From positions 1-42,010 of the forward strand of contig DHHO01000010.1 in assembly GCA_002403335.1 (NCBI GenBank): 42,010 bases of DNA, in the 5' to 3' direction. Shown here in pieces: positions 8,743 through 17,749 of this stretch; positions within the stretch are counted from its first letter, which is position 1; every line of letters begins with the position of its first letter. The translations under genes and the position numbers were made by a program. The notes beneath the pieces were generated by a model. It did not search any database and was not told the origin of the DNA. It saw only the letters and a list, made by a program, of their open reading frames with translations. This DNA is from Caldiserica bacterium UBA4770. Its GTDB lineage: Bacteria; Caldisericota; Caldisericia; Caldisericales; Caldisericaceae.

Positions 8743-10020
8743 CTATTTTCTTCCAATTCCTTTGTAAGTGAAACCCAAATTTTTCAAATTTTCTTTATCT
8801 AAAATATTTCTTCCATCAATAATTAAGTTCCCCTTCATCAAATTCCTAATCTTTTTCCAGTCAGCTTTGGGGTACTCCTTCCAATCTGTTGCAATCACAA
8901 TAGCATCCGCGCCTTTTGCAGTCATGTAGACATCATTTGAAATAAAAACACCTTTGAGAATTTCTTTAGCCTTTTCGTATGATAAATAGTCTTGCGCTCT
9001 TACAATAATTCCTTCTCTTAATAATTCGTTAATCAGTTTAATGCTTATAGAATCTCTTAGATCGTCTGTTCCACCCTTAAACGAAAGTCCTAATACAGCA
9101 ACCACCTTTCCTTTGAGGTTACCGAGGTTTTCTTTCAACTTCTCAATCACCACAAGGAATTGTGTGTCGTTAATGAGTACTGCTTCTTTAATTATGCCGA
9201 GATTTATGTTCTTGCTTCTAGAAAAGTGAATCACATTTTTCGCGTCTTTAGGGAGGCACGACCCGCCAAAACCAATGCCTGCTTTCAAAAAGTCTTTTCC
9301 GATTCTTGGGTCAAGCCCAATACCAAGTGCAATGTCGTCAATGTCTCCGCCTACGTTATCTGAAAGGTTTGCAATTTCATTAATGAAGGAGATTTTTGTA
9401 GCGAGGAATGTGTTTGATGCGTATTTTATGAGAATTGCACTTATCGGGTCTGTGAATATCTTTGGAGCATCAAAATCTCTGTAAATATTATTAAGCATGC
9501 TTTTTGCATAATTATCTTCAGTGCCAATAACGATTCTTGAAGGGTTTAAGGTATCTTTTAAAGCATTGCCTTCCCGTAAAAATTCAGGATTTACAGCAAT
9601 ATGGAAATTATTCGAGTTAAACTCGCGTTTTATAAATTCAAAAACATCTGGATTTATCGTGCTCTTTACTGCAATGACAATATCCTGCCCAAAATATTTT
9701 TTAATGTCGCAAACGGCCTGCTTTATGTTTTTCAAATCGGTTTTTCCATTTTTTAGAACAGGCGTTCCTATACATAGGAATACTGCATCTACTTTTTCAT
9801 TTACTTTGTCCAACATATCAAAAAAGTACACTCTATTATTTGAAATAGCCTTTTCTAAAGCGGATTGAAGGTCTGGTTCATAAAAGAATAATTGCCCAGA
9901 ACTGAGGTGTTTAATCTTCTCTTTATCTTTATCGAAAAAATACACTTTGTTGCTTTTAAGAGCCAATGCAATTCCTGTGGCTAAACCAACATAACCTGTG
10001 CCAATTATTAGTATGTTCAT
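8743..10020 (-). CDS. ugd: UDP-glucose 6-dehydrogenase
   Basis: This cytoplasmic enzyme oxidises UDP-glucose to UDP-glucuronate with two NAD+. The 425-residue product has the N-terminal Rossmann motif GTGYVGLATG, the substrate-site string NPEFLREG, the catalytic-cysteine motif GFGGSCLPKD and the C-terminal UDP-binding GLSFKGGTDDLR. NPEFLREG is typical of UDP-glucose enzymes rather than of the UDP-GlcNAc/ManNAc dehydrogenases (WbpA/WecC). I start it at the ATG at 10020, whose product begins MNILIIGTGYVG and which follows the stop of the upstream gene by one base with GAGGG before it; an in-frame start 9 codons earlier is possible. It is last in a three-gene minus-strand operon of the glycan locus. 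The UDP-xylose synthase-like gene at 13272 could use its product. Confidence 0.93.
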   Translation of the reverse strand: MNILIIGTGYVGLATGIALALKSNKVYFFDKDKEKIKHLSSGQLFFYEPDLQSALEKAISNNRVYFFDMLDKVNEKVDAVFLCIGTPVLKNGKTDLKNIKQAVCDIKKYFGQDIVIAVKSTINPDVFEFIKREFNSNNFHIAVNPEFLREGNALKDTLNPSRIVIGTEDNYAKSMLNNIYRDFDAPKIFTDPISAILIKYASNTFLATKISFINEIANLSDNVGGDIDDIALGIGLDPRIGKDFLKAGIGFGGSCLPKDAKNVIHFSRSKNINLGIIKEAVLINDTQFLVVIEKLKENLGNLKGKVVAVLGLSFKGGTDDLRDSISIKLINELLREGIIVRAQDYLSYEKAKEILKGVFISNDVYMTAKGADAIVIATDWKEYPKADWKKIRNLMKGNLIIDGRNILDKENLKNLGFTYKGIGRK

Positions 10021-10021
10021 A

Positions 10022-11182
10022 TCATTCCCTCGTTGTTTCTGCAACATCCCAGTACGGTTTTATATTGCCTCTTAAAAAATCCAGGAAGCCAAGCACCATT
10101 GTCGTTAAAAATAGAAAATAATAATAAGGAAGAACAAAAATCTTAATTTTTCTTTTTATTAAGTATCCCGTAGCAGCAAATGCGATAAGCAAAATATGGA
10201 CATAGAATACTACTTCAAAAATCAAACCCTTGCGAAGAAGTGCCACTGTTGAAATAAAAAGTAGCAAATGTGAAAAGAGAAGCGCATATCTAACTGTCCT
10301 ATGAGAGAAGACGGAAGTGAAGTATAGGAAATTATATTTGAATGGATTTATAAAAAGAGATAGACTTTTGAATAAGAAAGAATACACTCTCCCAAACATT
10401 CTCCTCTTTCTTTTGATTTCATCTTCGGAAGTTGTGCCGCTCCGTTCTAAGCCAATAGCATCTTCAACAAAGATAGTTCTTTTCTTTTGAACACCCAAAA
10501 ATAGTGGAATGCATAAATTATGCGAATAGAGAGGGTCTACAAAAATGTAATCGGCTTTTTTAATTGCGTATATTCCACCGTTAAGCGCAGTGAGAGAATG
10601 AAGTTTGGATTCGCCTTCTTTCATCATATTCTCGAGTTTCCAGTATAGCCCCTCTGAATAGGCAATTTCACTTTCACTTGTATTTGTGTAAATCAATTGC
10701 CAGCATACGCAAGAAATATCATTATTTGCAAGTGGATGAATGAGGTTTTTCAAGGCATTCTTATCCCACATCGTATTTGCATCGGAAAAGGCGAGAATTT
10801 CCCCATTTGCAATTTTATATGCCTCGTTATATGCATTGACTTTGCCACCTCTTTTTTCAACAATCAATAATCTGATATTGTCACATTTACTTGCGTAATT
10901 TGAAATTATTTCATTTGATTTATCAGTTGAATTGTCGCTTGCAAAAATAATCTCGAGTTTCTCTTTTGGATAGTCGAGCGAAAGCGTATTCAGAATTTTT
11001 TTCTCTATCACCTTTTCCTCATTGTGAACCGCGACGATAAGAGAGACCGATGGCATATAGTTTGTTGATGGATAAGTCTTCTTGTGCTCAGGGTAAGAAG
11101 CAGAGATAGCTAAAAGCATTAACCAATAAACTATATTATGCCAGAGTATCAGGCAAAGAGAAACATAAAATATCAATATCAA
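10022..11182 (-). CDS. Membrane family 2 glycosyltransferase (processive synthase type)
   Basis: The 386-residue protein has an N-terminal membrane helix, a cytoplasmic GT-A domain (about 45-270) and several C-terminal membrane segments (about 285-370), the layout of cellulose/hyaluronan/poly-GlcNAc synthase-like enzymes. Motifs in order are LIVAVHNEE, ASDNSTD, the DXD-like FSDAN, TALNGG, FVEDAIGLE and KRRMFGR in place of the QxxRW box. Substrate cannot be told. The start is TTG (11182), overlapping the upstream stop as TTGA with GGAG about 8 bases before, so translation is coupled to the GT4 gene. The degenerate QxxRW (RRMFGR) argues that it may add single sugars rather than be truly processive (inference). 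Confidence 0.85.
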   Translation of the reverse strand: MILIFYVSLCLILWHNIVYWLMLLAISASYPEHKKTYPSTNYMPSVSLIVAVHNEEKVIEKKILNTLSLDYPKEKLEIIFASDNSTDKSNEIISNYASKCDNIRLLIVEKRGGKVNAYNEAYKIANGEILAFSDANTMWDKNALKNLIHPLANNDISCVCWQLIYTNTSESEIAYSEGLYWKLENMMKEGESKLHSLTALNGGIYAIKKADYIFVDPLYSHNLCIPLFLGVQKKRTIFVEDAIGLERSGTTSEDEIKRKRRMFGRVYSFLFKSLSLFINPFKYNFLYFTSVFSHRTVRYALLFSHLLLFISTVALLRKGLIFEVVFYVHILLIAFAATGYLIKRKIKIFVLPYYYFLFLTTMVLGFLDFLRGNIKPYWDVAETTRE

Positions 11183-12324
11183 CTTAGCAACTCCGTATAA
11201 AGTTCTACTAATCTTTTTTCTTGAGTATCCCAGTTGTACTCTTCCAAAACTTTTTTCCTTCCTTCTTCTCCCATTTCTTTTCTTACATCGGGATTATCAA
11301 TTAAGTATTGTATCAACTTATTTATTTCTTCAAAATTACCAGGATTTACAACGAATCCGCATCTATTTTCTTCAACAAATTCTTTCCAAAGCGAGAAATT
11401 AGTCGCAATAAATGGAATTCCTGCAAGCATATATTCAAAGAATTTTGTGGGAAGCTTTTTTTCGTAGTGTGGCGAAGTTGGTATTAGCACCAGACCAACA
11501 TCCATAAATTTGTGGTAGGCATCAATCGTTTCTCTCCTTACGTATTCGTTTCCTCCTATTATTTCTACAAATTCGTCAAGGGTATTTTCTCTTAAAAATT
11601 CCCTCACATTGGATAATAGGTTTTCTGAGGAAAATTTTCCAATTATGTAAAGCTTAAAGTCTCTTCTTTCTCTGGAAATCGTTTCAACGGTTCTTAGCAC
11701 ATTCCATATTCCTCTATTTTCACTAACTGTGCCGCTATATACAATGGAAAAACACAATTTTTTGAAATTTATTTGAGGTAATTCCTCATTTAAAATAGGA
11801 TAATTAAGGACTTTCGCAATCTTCCTGTTTGTGTCATCAAAATTTTCGATGTAGTAGTCTTCTGCAATTACAATTGCATCAAAAAATCTGGCACTCTTTT
11901 TTTCCACAAAGTTGAAGATACTTGCTGAAACCTTTCTGAGTATGACACCCTTAATCCAATTTTTTTCTCTTATTGAAGTGAAATAGTCCTCGTGCACGTC
12001 GTATATTACTTTTGATTTTGTAGCGGCTTTGAGAAGCAGCGCCCACAATAAAAATTCTGGGTCGTGAAAGTGATATATGTGTGCGTGTATTTTAATTGCC
12101 CTATAGAACGCAACGATATTTTCTGTGGATATCCTGATAAGTCTATTTTTGAAAATTGGTATTTTGATAATTTGTACTCCATCGACTGTGTCGTTTTTAT
12201 CTGAAGGGGCAATCAAGTACACTGTGCCAAAATATTTCGCCAAGCTTTTACACTCTTTGTAAAAAATCCTCGTGTCAAAAGCATTGTGCACAGTGGTTAT
12301 GTGGCAAACTATTTTTTTATCCAA
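11179..12324 (-). CDS. Family 4 glycosyltransferase
   Basis: The 381-residue GT-B enzyme opens with HITTVHNAFDTRIFYKEC, typical of a GT4 subgroup with the DxRIFxKE signature. The C-terminal nucleotide-sugar domain carries SGTVSENRG and, near residues 290-325, the E-x7-E-like block FFEYMLAGIPFIATN. It should transfer a sugar from a nucleotide donor to a lipid-linked acceptor on the cytoplasmic membrane face. The start is TTG (12324), supported by TTGGAGA about 9 bases upstream. It is the first gene of the minus-strand operon and diverges from the Wzz-like gene. Confidence 0.88.
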   Translation of the reverse strand: MDKKIVCHITTVHNAFDTRIFYKECKSLAKYFGTVYLIAPSDKNDTVDGVQIIKIPIFKNRLIRISTENIVAFYRAIKIHAHIYHFHDPEFLLWALLLKAATKSKVIYDVHEDYFTSIREKNWIKGVILRKVSASIFNFVEKKSARFFDAIVIAEDYYIENFDDTNRKIAKVLNYPILNEELPQINFKKLCFSIVYSGTVSENRGIWNVLRTVETISRERRDFKLYIIGKFSSENLLSNVREFLRENTLDEFVEIIGGNEYVRRETIDAYHKFMDVGLVLIPTSPHYEKKLPTKFFEYMLAGIPFIATNFSLWKEFVEENRCGFVVNPGNFEEINKLIQYLIDNPDVRKEMGEEGRKKVLEEYNWDTQEKRLVELYTELLS

Positions 12325-12356
12325 GTTCTAAATCTCCAATTAAAGTCTCCGCATTA

Positions 12357-12385
12357 ATTATATCCTGTTATTGACAAATTGGTAA
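12357..12385 (-). promoter_or_regulatory. Candidate promoter of the minus-strand glycosyltransferase/ugd operon
   Basis: On the minus strand a TATAAT (12357-12362) lies about 33 bases before the TTG start, with only a weak -35 match (TTACCA near 12380). It overlaps the divergent promoter for the plus-strand operon, so the two could compete. Confidence 0.45.
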
Positions 12386-12397
12386 TAAGATTATAAT
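12371..12397 (+). promoter_or_regulatory. Promoter of the plus-strand polysaccharide operon
   Basis: Perfect TTGACA (12371-12376) and TATAAT (12392-12397) are separated by 15 bases, slightly short. Transcription from here would begin near 12404, after the alternative TTG at 12401, so the Wzz-like protein must start at ATG 12431, which has TTGGAGG before it. Confidence 0.65.
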
Positions 12398-12430
12398 ATA
12401 TTGAAGTTTGACTACCTAATTGGAGGCAAA

Positions 12431-13258
12431 ATGGAAAATGGAGAGACTACCTTACGGGACTATTTAGAAGTGCTTTTGAAATGGAAGAAATTAATTATTT
12501 CTATTACAATTGTTGCATTGATTTTGGCAGTTGTCTTGAACTTCTTTGTTTTCAAACCAGTCTATAGAGGCTCTGCCGTGGTTTACATTGCACAGGTTAA
12601 TAACGCCCCACTTATTAAGCCAAAGGATGTTCAATCTCAAATTACTAGTGACGGATTTTTACAAAAGATGGCTCAAGATTTGGGCGTTTCTTATATTGAT
12701 GTAAACAATTCCATTAGCGTCTCAACGGCTCAGGATTCAAAAATTGTTGTTATCAATTTTGATTCAGAAGATAAGGAACTCATTAAAAGCTTCTTTAACT
12801 ATTTTATATCAGAATTGAATAATTTCAACAATCAGGCGTATCAAACACAAATAGATGCGTATCAAAGCCAGATTTACTCACTTCGCAGCCAGATTGATTC
12901 TTTAGATAAACAAGGAGAAGATGTTCTGTCACGACTGAAAATATTGGAGCAAAAAGGCACCACAAATTCTGAATATATGCTTGAATACAGCCAGTTGCGA
13001 AGCGTTTATGACTCGATAATTTCGAATAAAGTTTCTCTTGTGCGGCAAATAGCACAGCTGGAAGGTGTTATTAATAGTGCGAATAAGTTTTTCTATGAAA
13101 ACCAGCCCTTGATACTTGACAGCCCCGTTAAGCCACGCAAAGTGTTTAATATTGCAATTACACTTTTGATTGCATTCTTATTATCAGTTCTTCTTGCCTT
13201 TTTCCTTGAGTACTGGAATAGAGGAAAAGAAACAAAGCAAGAAGGTTCGAAAAGTTGA
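12431..13258 (+). CDS. Wzz-type polysaccharide chain-length/co-polymerase protein
   Basis: The 275-residue protein has the polysaccharide co-polymerase layout: a short cytoplasmic N-terminus (TLRDYLEVLLKWKK), membrane helix 1 (about 25-45), a long extracytoplasmic part with a coiled-coil-prone stretch rich in Gln/Ser (about 140-215), then a Pro-rich SPVKPRK motif and helix 2 (about 240-262). Such proteins set the length of chains made by Wzy polymerase. No C-terminal tyrosine-kinase domain follows, and no separate BY-kinase was seen in the window. It is the first gene of the plus-strand operon, with a clear promoter and ribosome site. Confidence 0.87.
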   Translation: MENGETTLRDYLEVLLKWKKLIISITIVALILAVVLNFFVFKPVYRGSAVVYIAQVNNAPLIKPKDVQSQITSDGFLQKMAQDLGVSYIDVNNSISVSTAQDSKIVVINFDSEDKELIKSFFNYFISELNNFNNQAYQTQIDAYQSQIYSLRSQIDSLDKQGEDVLSRLKILEQKGTTNSEYMLEYSQLRSVYDSIISNKVSLVRQIAQLEGVINSANKFFYENQPLILDSPVKPRKVFNIAITLLIAFLLSVLLAFFLEYWNRGKETKQEGSKS

Positions 13259-13271
13259 GTGAAAATATTTG

Positions 13272-14210
13272 ATGGATACAGTTCTTGTAACAGGAGCAGC
13301 CGGTTTTGTAGGAAGCCACCTTTGCGACCTTTTTATTTCTAAAGGATTTAAGGTTATTGGGTTTGATAGTTTTATTTCAGGGAACTTGAAAAATATTGAG
13401 CACCTCTCTTGCAGCGATAAATTTACTTTTATGAATTTCGATGTGACCAAAGAAGCAAAGCTTAATTTTAGAGTTGATTTGATTTTACATTTTGCTTCCC
13501 TTGCGAGCCCCGTTTATTATATGAATTTTCCTGTTGAAACTCTGCTTGTTAATTCCATAGGTACTTTAAATATGATTAGACTTGCAAAAGACAATAATGC
13601 AAGGTTCGTTTTTGCTTCAACTTCGGAAGTTTATGGTGACCCGCTTATTCATCCTCAAGTTGAGGGTTATTTTGGAAACGTTAATCCTGTAGGCCTCCGT
13701 TCAGTTTATGACGAGGGAAAAAGATTCGCTGAATCGTTAACAATGGCTTACTTTAGAAAGTATTCACTTGATACAAGGATTTTGAGAATATTTAATACCT
13801 ATGGGCCAAGAATGAGGCCAGACGATGGAAGGGTAATCCCTAATTTTATTGTAAAGGCGCTAAAGAATGAGGATATAGAAGTTTATGGCGATGGCTCTCA
13901 AACAAGAAGCTTCTGCTATGTTGATGATTTGGTTAAAGGAATTTTCGGCGTTGCAATAGAAGAAGGTATCAATGGTGAAATTGTAAATTTGGGTAATCCT
14001 GAGGAAGTCGGCATTCTTGATTTAGCTAATTTAATTAAGGAGATTACAAACTCTAAATCTCGCATCATTTCAAAAGAGCCAGTGAGCGATGACCCTAAGA
14101 GGAGATGTCCAGATATTTCTAAAGTAAGGAGACTCACGGGATGGGAGCCTAAAGTCTCTCTTCGCAAGGGGCTAGCGAGGACTGTTGAGTATTTTAAGTC
14201 AAAGGTGTAA
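13272..14210 (+). CDS. UDP-glucuronate decarboxylase (UDP-xylose synthase)-like SDR
   Basis: The 312-residue extended short-chain dehydrogenase has an N-terminal GAAGFVGSHL NAD site. It then follows the UXS pattern closely: HFASLASPVYY, STSEVYGDP with the substrate glutamate, GNVNPVGLRSVYDEGKR with the catalytic YxxxK, IFNTYGPRMRPDDGRV, YGDGSQTRSFCYV and DDPKRRCPDIS carrying the conserved arginine. UXS enzymes turn UDP-glucuronate into UDP-xylose (or a 4-keto pentose). The substrate would come from the divergent ugd. I use ATG 13272 rather than the adjacent TTG; the ribosome site is weak. The DNA is operonic with the Wzz-like gene (13-base gap). Confidence 0.87.
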   Translation: MDTVLVTGAAGFVGSHLCDLFISKGFKVIGFDSFISGNLKNIEHLSCSDKFTFMNFDVTKEAKLNFRVDLILHFASLASPVYYMNFPVETLLVNSIGTLNMIRLAKDNNARFVFASTSEVYGDPLIHPQVEGYFGNVNPVGLRSVYDEGKRFAESLTMAYFRKYSLDTRILRIFNTYGPRMRPDDGRVIPNFIVKALKNEDIEVYGDGSQTRSFCYVDDLVKGIFGVAIEEGINGEIVNLGNPEEVGILDLANLIKEITNSKSRIISKEPVSDDPKRRCPDISKVRRLTGWEPKVSLRKGLARTVEYFKSKV

Positions 14211-14220
14211 ATAACTTAAG

Positions 14221-15174
14221 ATGGAGGAAAAAAAAGAATTAGTATCTGTTATTATGCCAGCATACAATGTAGAAAACTACATAGGTGAGGCAATACAATC
14301 AGTACTGAACCAGACTTACCAAAAATTCGAGCTTATTATCGTTGATGACGGCTCAACTGATGAAACCTGGGAAATTATTCAAAGTTTTAATGACCCGAGG
14401 ATAATTCAAGTTCGGCATCCTCAAAACAAGGGTGTTGCAGAAGCAAGAAATACTGCGCTTAAAGCAGCAAAAGGTAAATGGGTTGCATTGATTGACTCTG
14501 ATGATATATGGCTTCCTGAGAGATTAGAAAAATTAATAAAAATATTGGAAGAAAAAGGGAATAGCTATTTCATAGCTGATGACCACACTTTATGTTTTGA
14601 TACTCCTAATGGTTTAAAGCAGTGGGGAAGCGAATTTGATATTTTTTATCATATTAATTTTGACGAGGAAATTATAACTTTCTCTTTTTCGGACTACTTA
14701 AGAAATAATGCTCCTCTTATTCATCCAATTTTTCCGCTAAGCATTGTAAGGGAGAACAATTTAACGCAAAAACAGAAATTTGCCCCATGTGAAGATTTTT
14801 TATTTTATTGTGAGTTGTTCAAAGCAGGATTTAAACTTATATTAACAAGAAACGAATACTATATGTATCGCCTATCAACTGCTTCTTTAACCTCCAAAAA
14901 GCCTAAACCATCTGATGTAAGGGTCATTGAATATCTACTTGCTTTTGAAAATTTGTCAAACGAAGAAAGATCACTTTTAGATAGACTTTTATTAATGTCG
15001 AAAAGGAATTTTAGGTACAACACTTTCACATATTATTTGAAACATGGGGAATTTCGAAATGCAATAAAATACAGCTTAAAAAACCCGACTCTATTTTTTG
15101 AAATAGTTGCACGGCTGCCGATTTCTTTGAGGTACAGAATTAGTGCAAAGATGAGCGGAGGATCAATTAAGTGA
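14221..15174 (+). CDS. Family 2 glycosyltransferase
   Basis: The 317-residue soluble GT-A enzyme opens with VSVIMPAYNVENYIGEAIQ, followed by IIVDDGSTDETW and the metal-binding DXD block ALIDSDDIWLP (about 91-101). The C-terminal half (about 150-317) is variable and alpha-helical, as is usual for acceptor-binding parts of this family. Donor and acceptor cannot be told. It lies in the plus-strand glycan operon, 10 bases after the decarboxylase, and its end overlaps the next gene by 4 bases (GTGA). Confidence 0.88.
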   Translation: MEEKKELVSVIMPAYNVENYIGEAIQSVLNQTYQKFELIIVDDGSTDETWEIIQSFNDPRIIQVRHPQNKGVAEARNTALKAAKGKWVALIDSDDIWLPERLEKLIKILEEKGNSYFIADDHTLCFDTPNGLKQWGSEFDIFYHINFDEEIITFSFSDYLRNNAPLIHPIFPLSIVRENNLTQKQKFAPCEDFLFYCELFKAGFKLILTRNEYYMYRLSTASLTSKKPKPSDVRVIEYLLAFENLSNEERSLLDRLLLMSKRNFRYNTFTYYLKHGEFRNAIKYSLKNPTLFFEIVARLPISLRYRISAKMSGGSIK

Positions 15175-16292
15175 AAAACCATCAGGCAAGAGTTGCTTTT
15201 TTTCTCCCTTCCCTTCATGGAGGTGGAGCAGAGCGAGTGGTTGTAAACCTTATTAAAGAATCTGTTAAAAAAGGTATAAGCGTGGAATTAGTTTTAGCTA
15301 ATGCTAAAGGACCTTATTTAAGCGAAATACCCAAAGAAGTTGAAATATTTGACTTAAAGTCCACCAGGGTTCTTTTTGCTTTGCCAAAATTGGTCAGGTA
15401 TTTTAAAAAAGAAAGACCAGAGATTTTTGTTTCCTCTCTCAGTCATGCAAATATAATTTCTGTAATTGCGAAGAAAATTGCAAGAGCAAAAACTAAATTG
15501 TTTTTACGCGAAGATAACATGTTAAGTTTGGTTTATCTTAACTCAAAATCCTTAAAGATTAAAACTATGCCTTTCTTAATGAGAGTATTCTATCCCTATT
15601 CAGATTTAATTATTGCTGTGTCAAAGGGAGTGAAGGATGACCTCGTGAGGTTTGCTAAACTTCCAGAATATAAAATCGAAGTTGTCTATAACCCCATTAT
15701 TACCCCTGACCTATTTACCAAGGCAAAAGGACCTGTTGATCATCCGTGGTTTGCTCCAAATAGTGCTCCAGTAATATTGGGAGTGGGAAGGTTAACTAGG
15801 CAAAAGGATTTTTCGACTCTTCTTAAAGCATTTGCAATTGTGCGTAAAGAAATTGATTCCCGGCTTGTAATTTTAGGCGAAGGAGAGGAAAGGAAAAATT
15901 TAGAAAAACTTGCAAAAGATCTTGGCATTCAAGAAGATGTTTGGCTACCTGGGTTTGTAGAAAATCCTTATAAATATATGAGCAAGGCTTCGGTATTTGT
16001 TCTATCCTCAATATACGAGGGGCTACCAACTGTGTTAGTTGAAGCGCTTGTGCTGGGTTGTCCCGTTGTTTCTACTAATTGCCCAAGTGGACCGAGCGAA
16101 ATACTCGAAAACGGAAAATATGGGAAATTGGTCCCTGTCGGAGATTATCAAGCTTTAGCAGATGCTTTGATTTCTTATTTGAAAGGAAATATCCATTATT
16201 CTATTTCACACGAGATCCTCAGTAAGTATACGCTTGAAATTAGTGTAAACGAGTATATAAAGGCTGTGTTTGGGGTGAAAGATTCGGTATGA
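15171..16292 (+). CDS. Family 4 glycosyltransferase
   Basis: The 373-residue GT-B enzyme has the N-terminal glycine-rich acceptor loop LHGGGAERVVVNL (about 14-26) and a C-terminal UDP-sugar domain with GVGRLTRQKDF, the LSSIYEGLPTVLVEAL block (about 278-293, E-x7-E) and CPSGPSEIL. The NCPSGPSEIL string is common in GT4 members acting on GalNAc or GlcNAc in O-antigen and N-glycan loci, so a HexNAc donor is plausible but unproven. The GTG start overlaps the preceding stop by 4 bases; the stop overlaps the next start as ATGA. Confidence 0.88.
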   Translation: MKNHQARVAFFLPSLHGGGAERVVVNLIKESVKKGISVELVLANAKGPYLSEIPKEVEIFDLKSTRVLFALPKLVRYFKKERPEIFVSSLSHANIISVIAKKIARAKTKLFLREDNMLSLVYLNSKSLKIKTMPFLMRVFYPYSDLIIAVSKGVKDDLVRFAKLPEYKIEVVYNPIITPDLFTKAKGPVDHPWFAPNSAPVILGVGRLTRQKDFSTLLKAFAIVRKEIDSRLVILGEGEERKNLEKLAKDLGIQEDVWLPGFVENPYKYMSKASVFVLSSIYEGLPTVLVEALVLGCPVVSTNCPSGPSEILENGKYGKLVPVGDYQALADALISYLKGNIHYSISHEILSKYTLEISVNEYIKAVFGVKDSV

Positions 16293-17740
16293 AAGAAAAG
16301 AAATCACAAGAACTTTTAATAGGATTTATCATAATACTTATTAGCGTACTATTCTCTTTGTTCGCAAATTTTGCATCTCCATCGCAGTTGGTATTTGTAA
16401 TTGGTTTTCTTATTTCTGTTATATGTGTAATTTTAATTGTTGTTAGAGTCAAGAATTATGGTATTTCTGACTCTCTTGCTCTTTTCCTTTTATTTTTCCT
16501 TTTCTATAATGGGTTTGTTTTGATGAACTTCTCTTCATTTATTAAAAACGGGTTTTTTAGCATAGAGTTATTACCAACAAGTTTTCGTGCGGAAACGGTT
16601 GTTATAGCTGGTTTGCTTAGCCTTAGCGCTCTTTTTGGGACTATTGTAGGAGGTTTTCTGTATAGGATACTCTTTCCACAGAGGGGAGAAGGAAACTTCA
16701 GTAATCGGACAAAGAAGCTCAGTGATCGTTCTCTTTTGTTTTGGGCCTTTATATTTTATATAGCAGGAATAGTAATGCTCTTTGTAAGCTATACAGGTGT
16801 TGCAGGCTTCTTTGGTAGTTTGTCAATCGACAGATTACAAAGACTTAATATTCTTATGTATGCCCATACTCTTCCTTACCCGGGTTTTATTTTTGTTGGC
16901 TTAGCAGTCTCATTCTATGTGTTTTTTAAAACTCGGAGGATTCCTGTTCTTTTGCTTTTCTTAGCGCTTTTTGGTTTTTGGGCTCTTCTTATGCTTTTAC
17001 AGGGTGATAGAAGGTTTCTAATATATTCCCTCTTTATAATTGTTGTTATGTGGGGAGTGCTTAAAGGTGATTCAATTGTAAAAAGATTTAGTCTTCGAAG
17101 AATGTTTGTTTTCTTTTTAATTATTTTCATTGGATATTTAGCTTTTTCGTTCTTTTCAAGTGTTAGATTCCTGATACCTCTTCTTGTGTCTAAAGAATGG
17201 ACATGGAGTGATTCTATTATCTGGATAAAAGAACACATCGTTTTAGATTGGTTTATGCCTGGAAAAACAGAATTTGGCGCTCCTTATTTCTCGTTACTTT
17301 ATTATCTCGAAAATAAAAGTGACTGTCTATTTGGCTCATCTTACGCTTTCTCGATTCCATACTTGCTTCCAAGAAGTCTTTATCCTGGAGTAAAGCCAAC
17401 ATTTTTGGCCGATAGTTTTGCCATAAGAATACACGACGAATTTTTTAGTTTTAAGGATGTAATTAAGGGTTGGGGATATAGTCCTGTCGCTGAGGCTTTT
17501 CAGAATTTTAGATTCATAGGACCATTTTTTGTATTTAGTATATGGGGAGGATTGTTGGAAGCCTTTAATAAACTTAGATACAGAGGATTGTGGAATTTAT
17601 TAATTTATCTCTCTTTTGTGCCCGAATTATTGAACTTTAATAGAATGTGCTTTGCGCCTGTTTTCCAAGAATTCGTATATTTGCTTATGCCTGTTTTATT
17701 GCTGTTCATTATATATGAGATCTTATGCTTTAGGAAATAA
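16289..17740 (+). CDS. Wzy-like oligosaccharide repeat-unit polymerase
   Basis: The 483-residue protein is hydrophobic through most of its length, with about ten to twelve predictable membrane segments (for example near residues 7-25, 27-48, 60-78, 98-123, 150-168, 195-215, 225-245, 252-262, 275-295 and 455-480) and a larger polar loop at about 300-400. This is the layout of Wzy-family O-antigen/repeat-unit polymerases, which join lipid-linked repeat units on the outer face of the inner membrane. Sequence identity in this family is low, so the call rests on topology and neighbourhood: a Wzz-like protein and glycosyltransferases sit in the same operon. No Wzx flippase was seen nearby. Confidence 0.75.
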   Translation: MKEKKSQELLIGFIIILISVLFSLFANFASPSQLVFVIGFLISVICVILIVVRVKNYGISDSLALFLLFFLFYNGFVLMNFSSFIKNGFFSIELLPTSFRAETVVIAGLLSLSALFGTIVGGFLYRILFPQRGEGNFSNRTKKLSDRSLLFWAFIFYIAGIVMLFVSYTGVAGFFGSLSIDRLQRLNILMYAHTLPYPGFIFVGLAVSFYVFFKTRRIPVLLLFLALFGFWALLMLLQGDRRFLIYSLFIIVVMWGVLKGDSIVKRFSLRRMFVFFLIIFIGYLAFSFFSSVRFLIPLLVSKEWTWSDSIIWIKEHIVLDWFMPGKTEFGAPYFSLLYYLENKSDCLFGSSYAFSIPYLLPRSLYPGVKPTFLADSFAIRIHDEFFSFKDVIKGWGYSPVAEAFQNFRFIGPFFVFSIWGGLLEAFNKLRYRGLWNLLIYLSFVPELLNFNRMCFAPVFQEFVYLLMPVLLLFIIYEILCFRK

Positions 17741-17749
17741 TTTGATATT

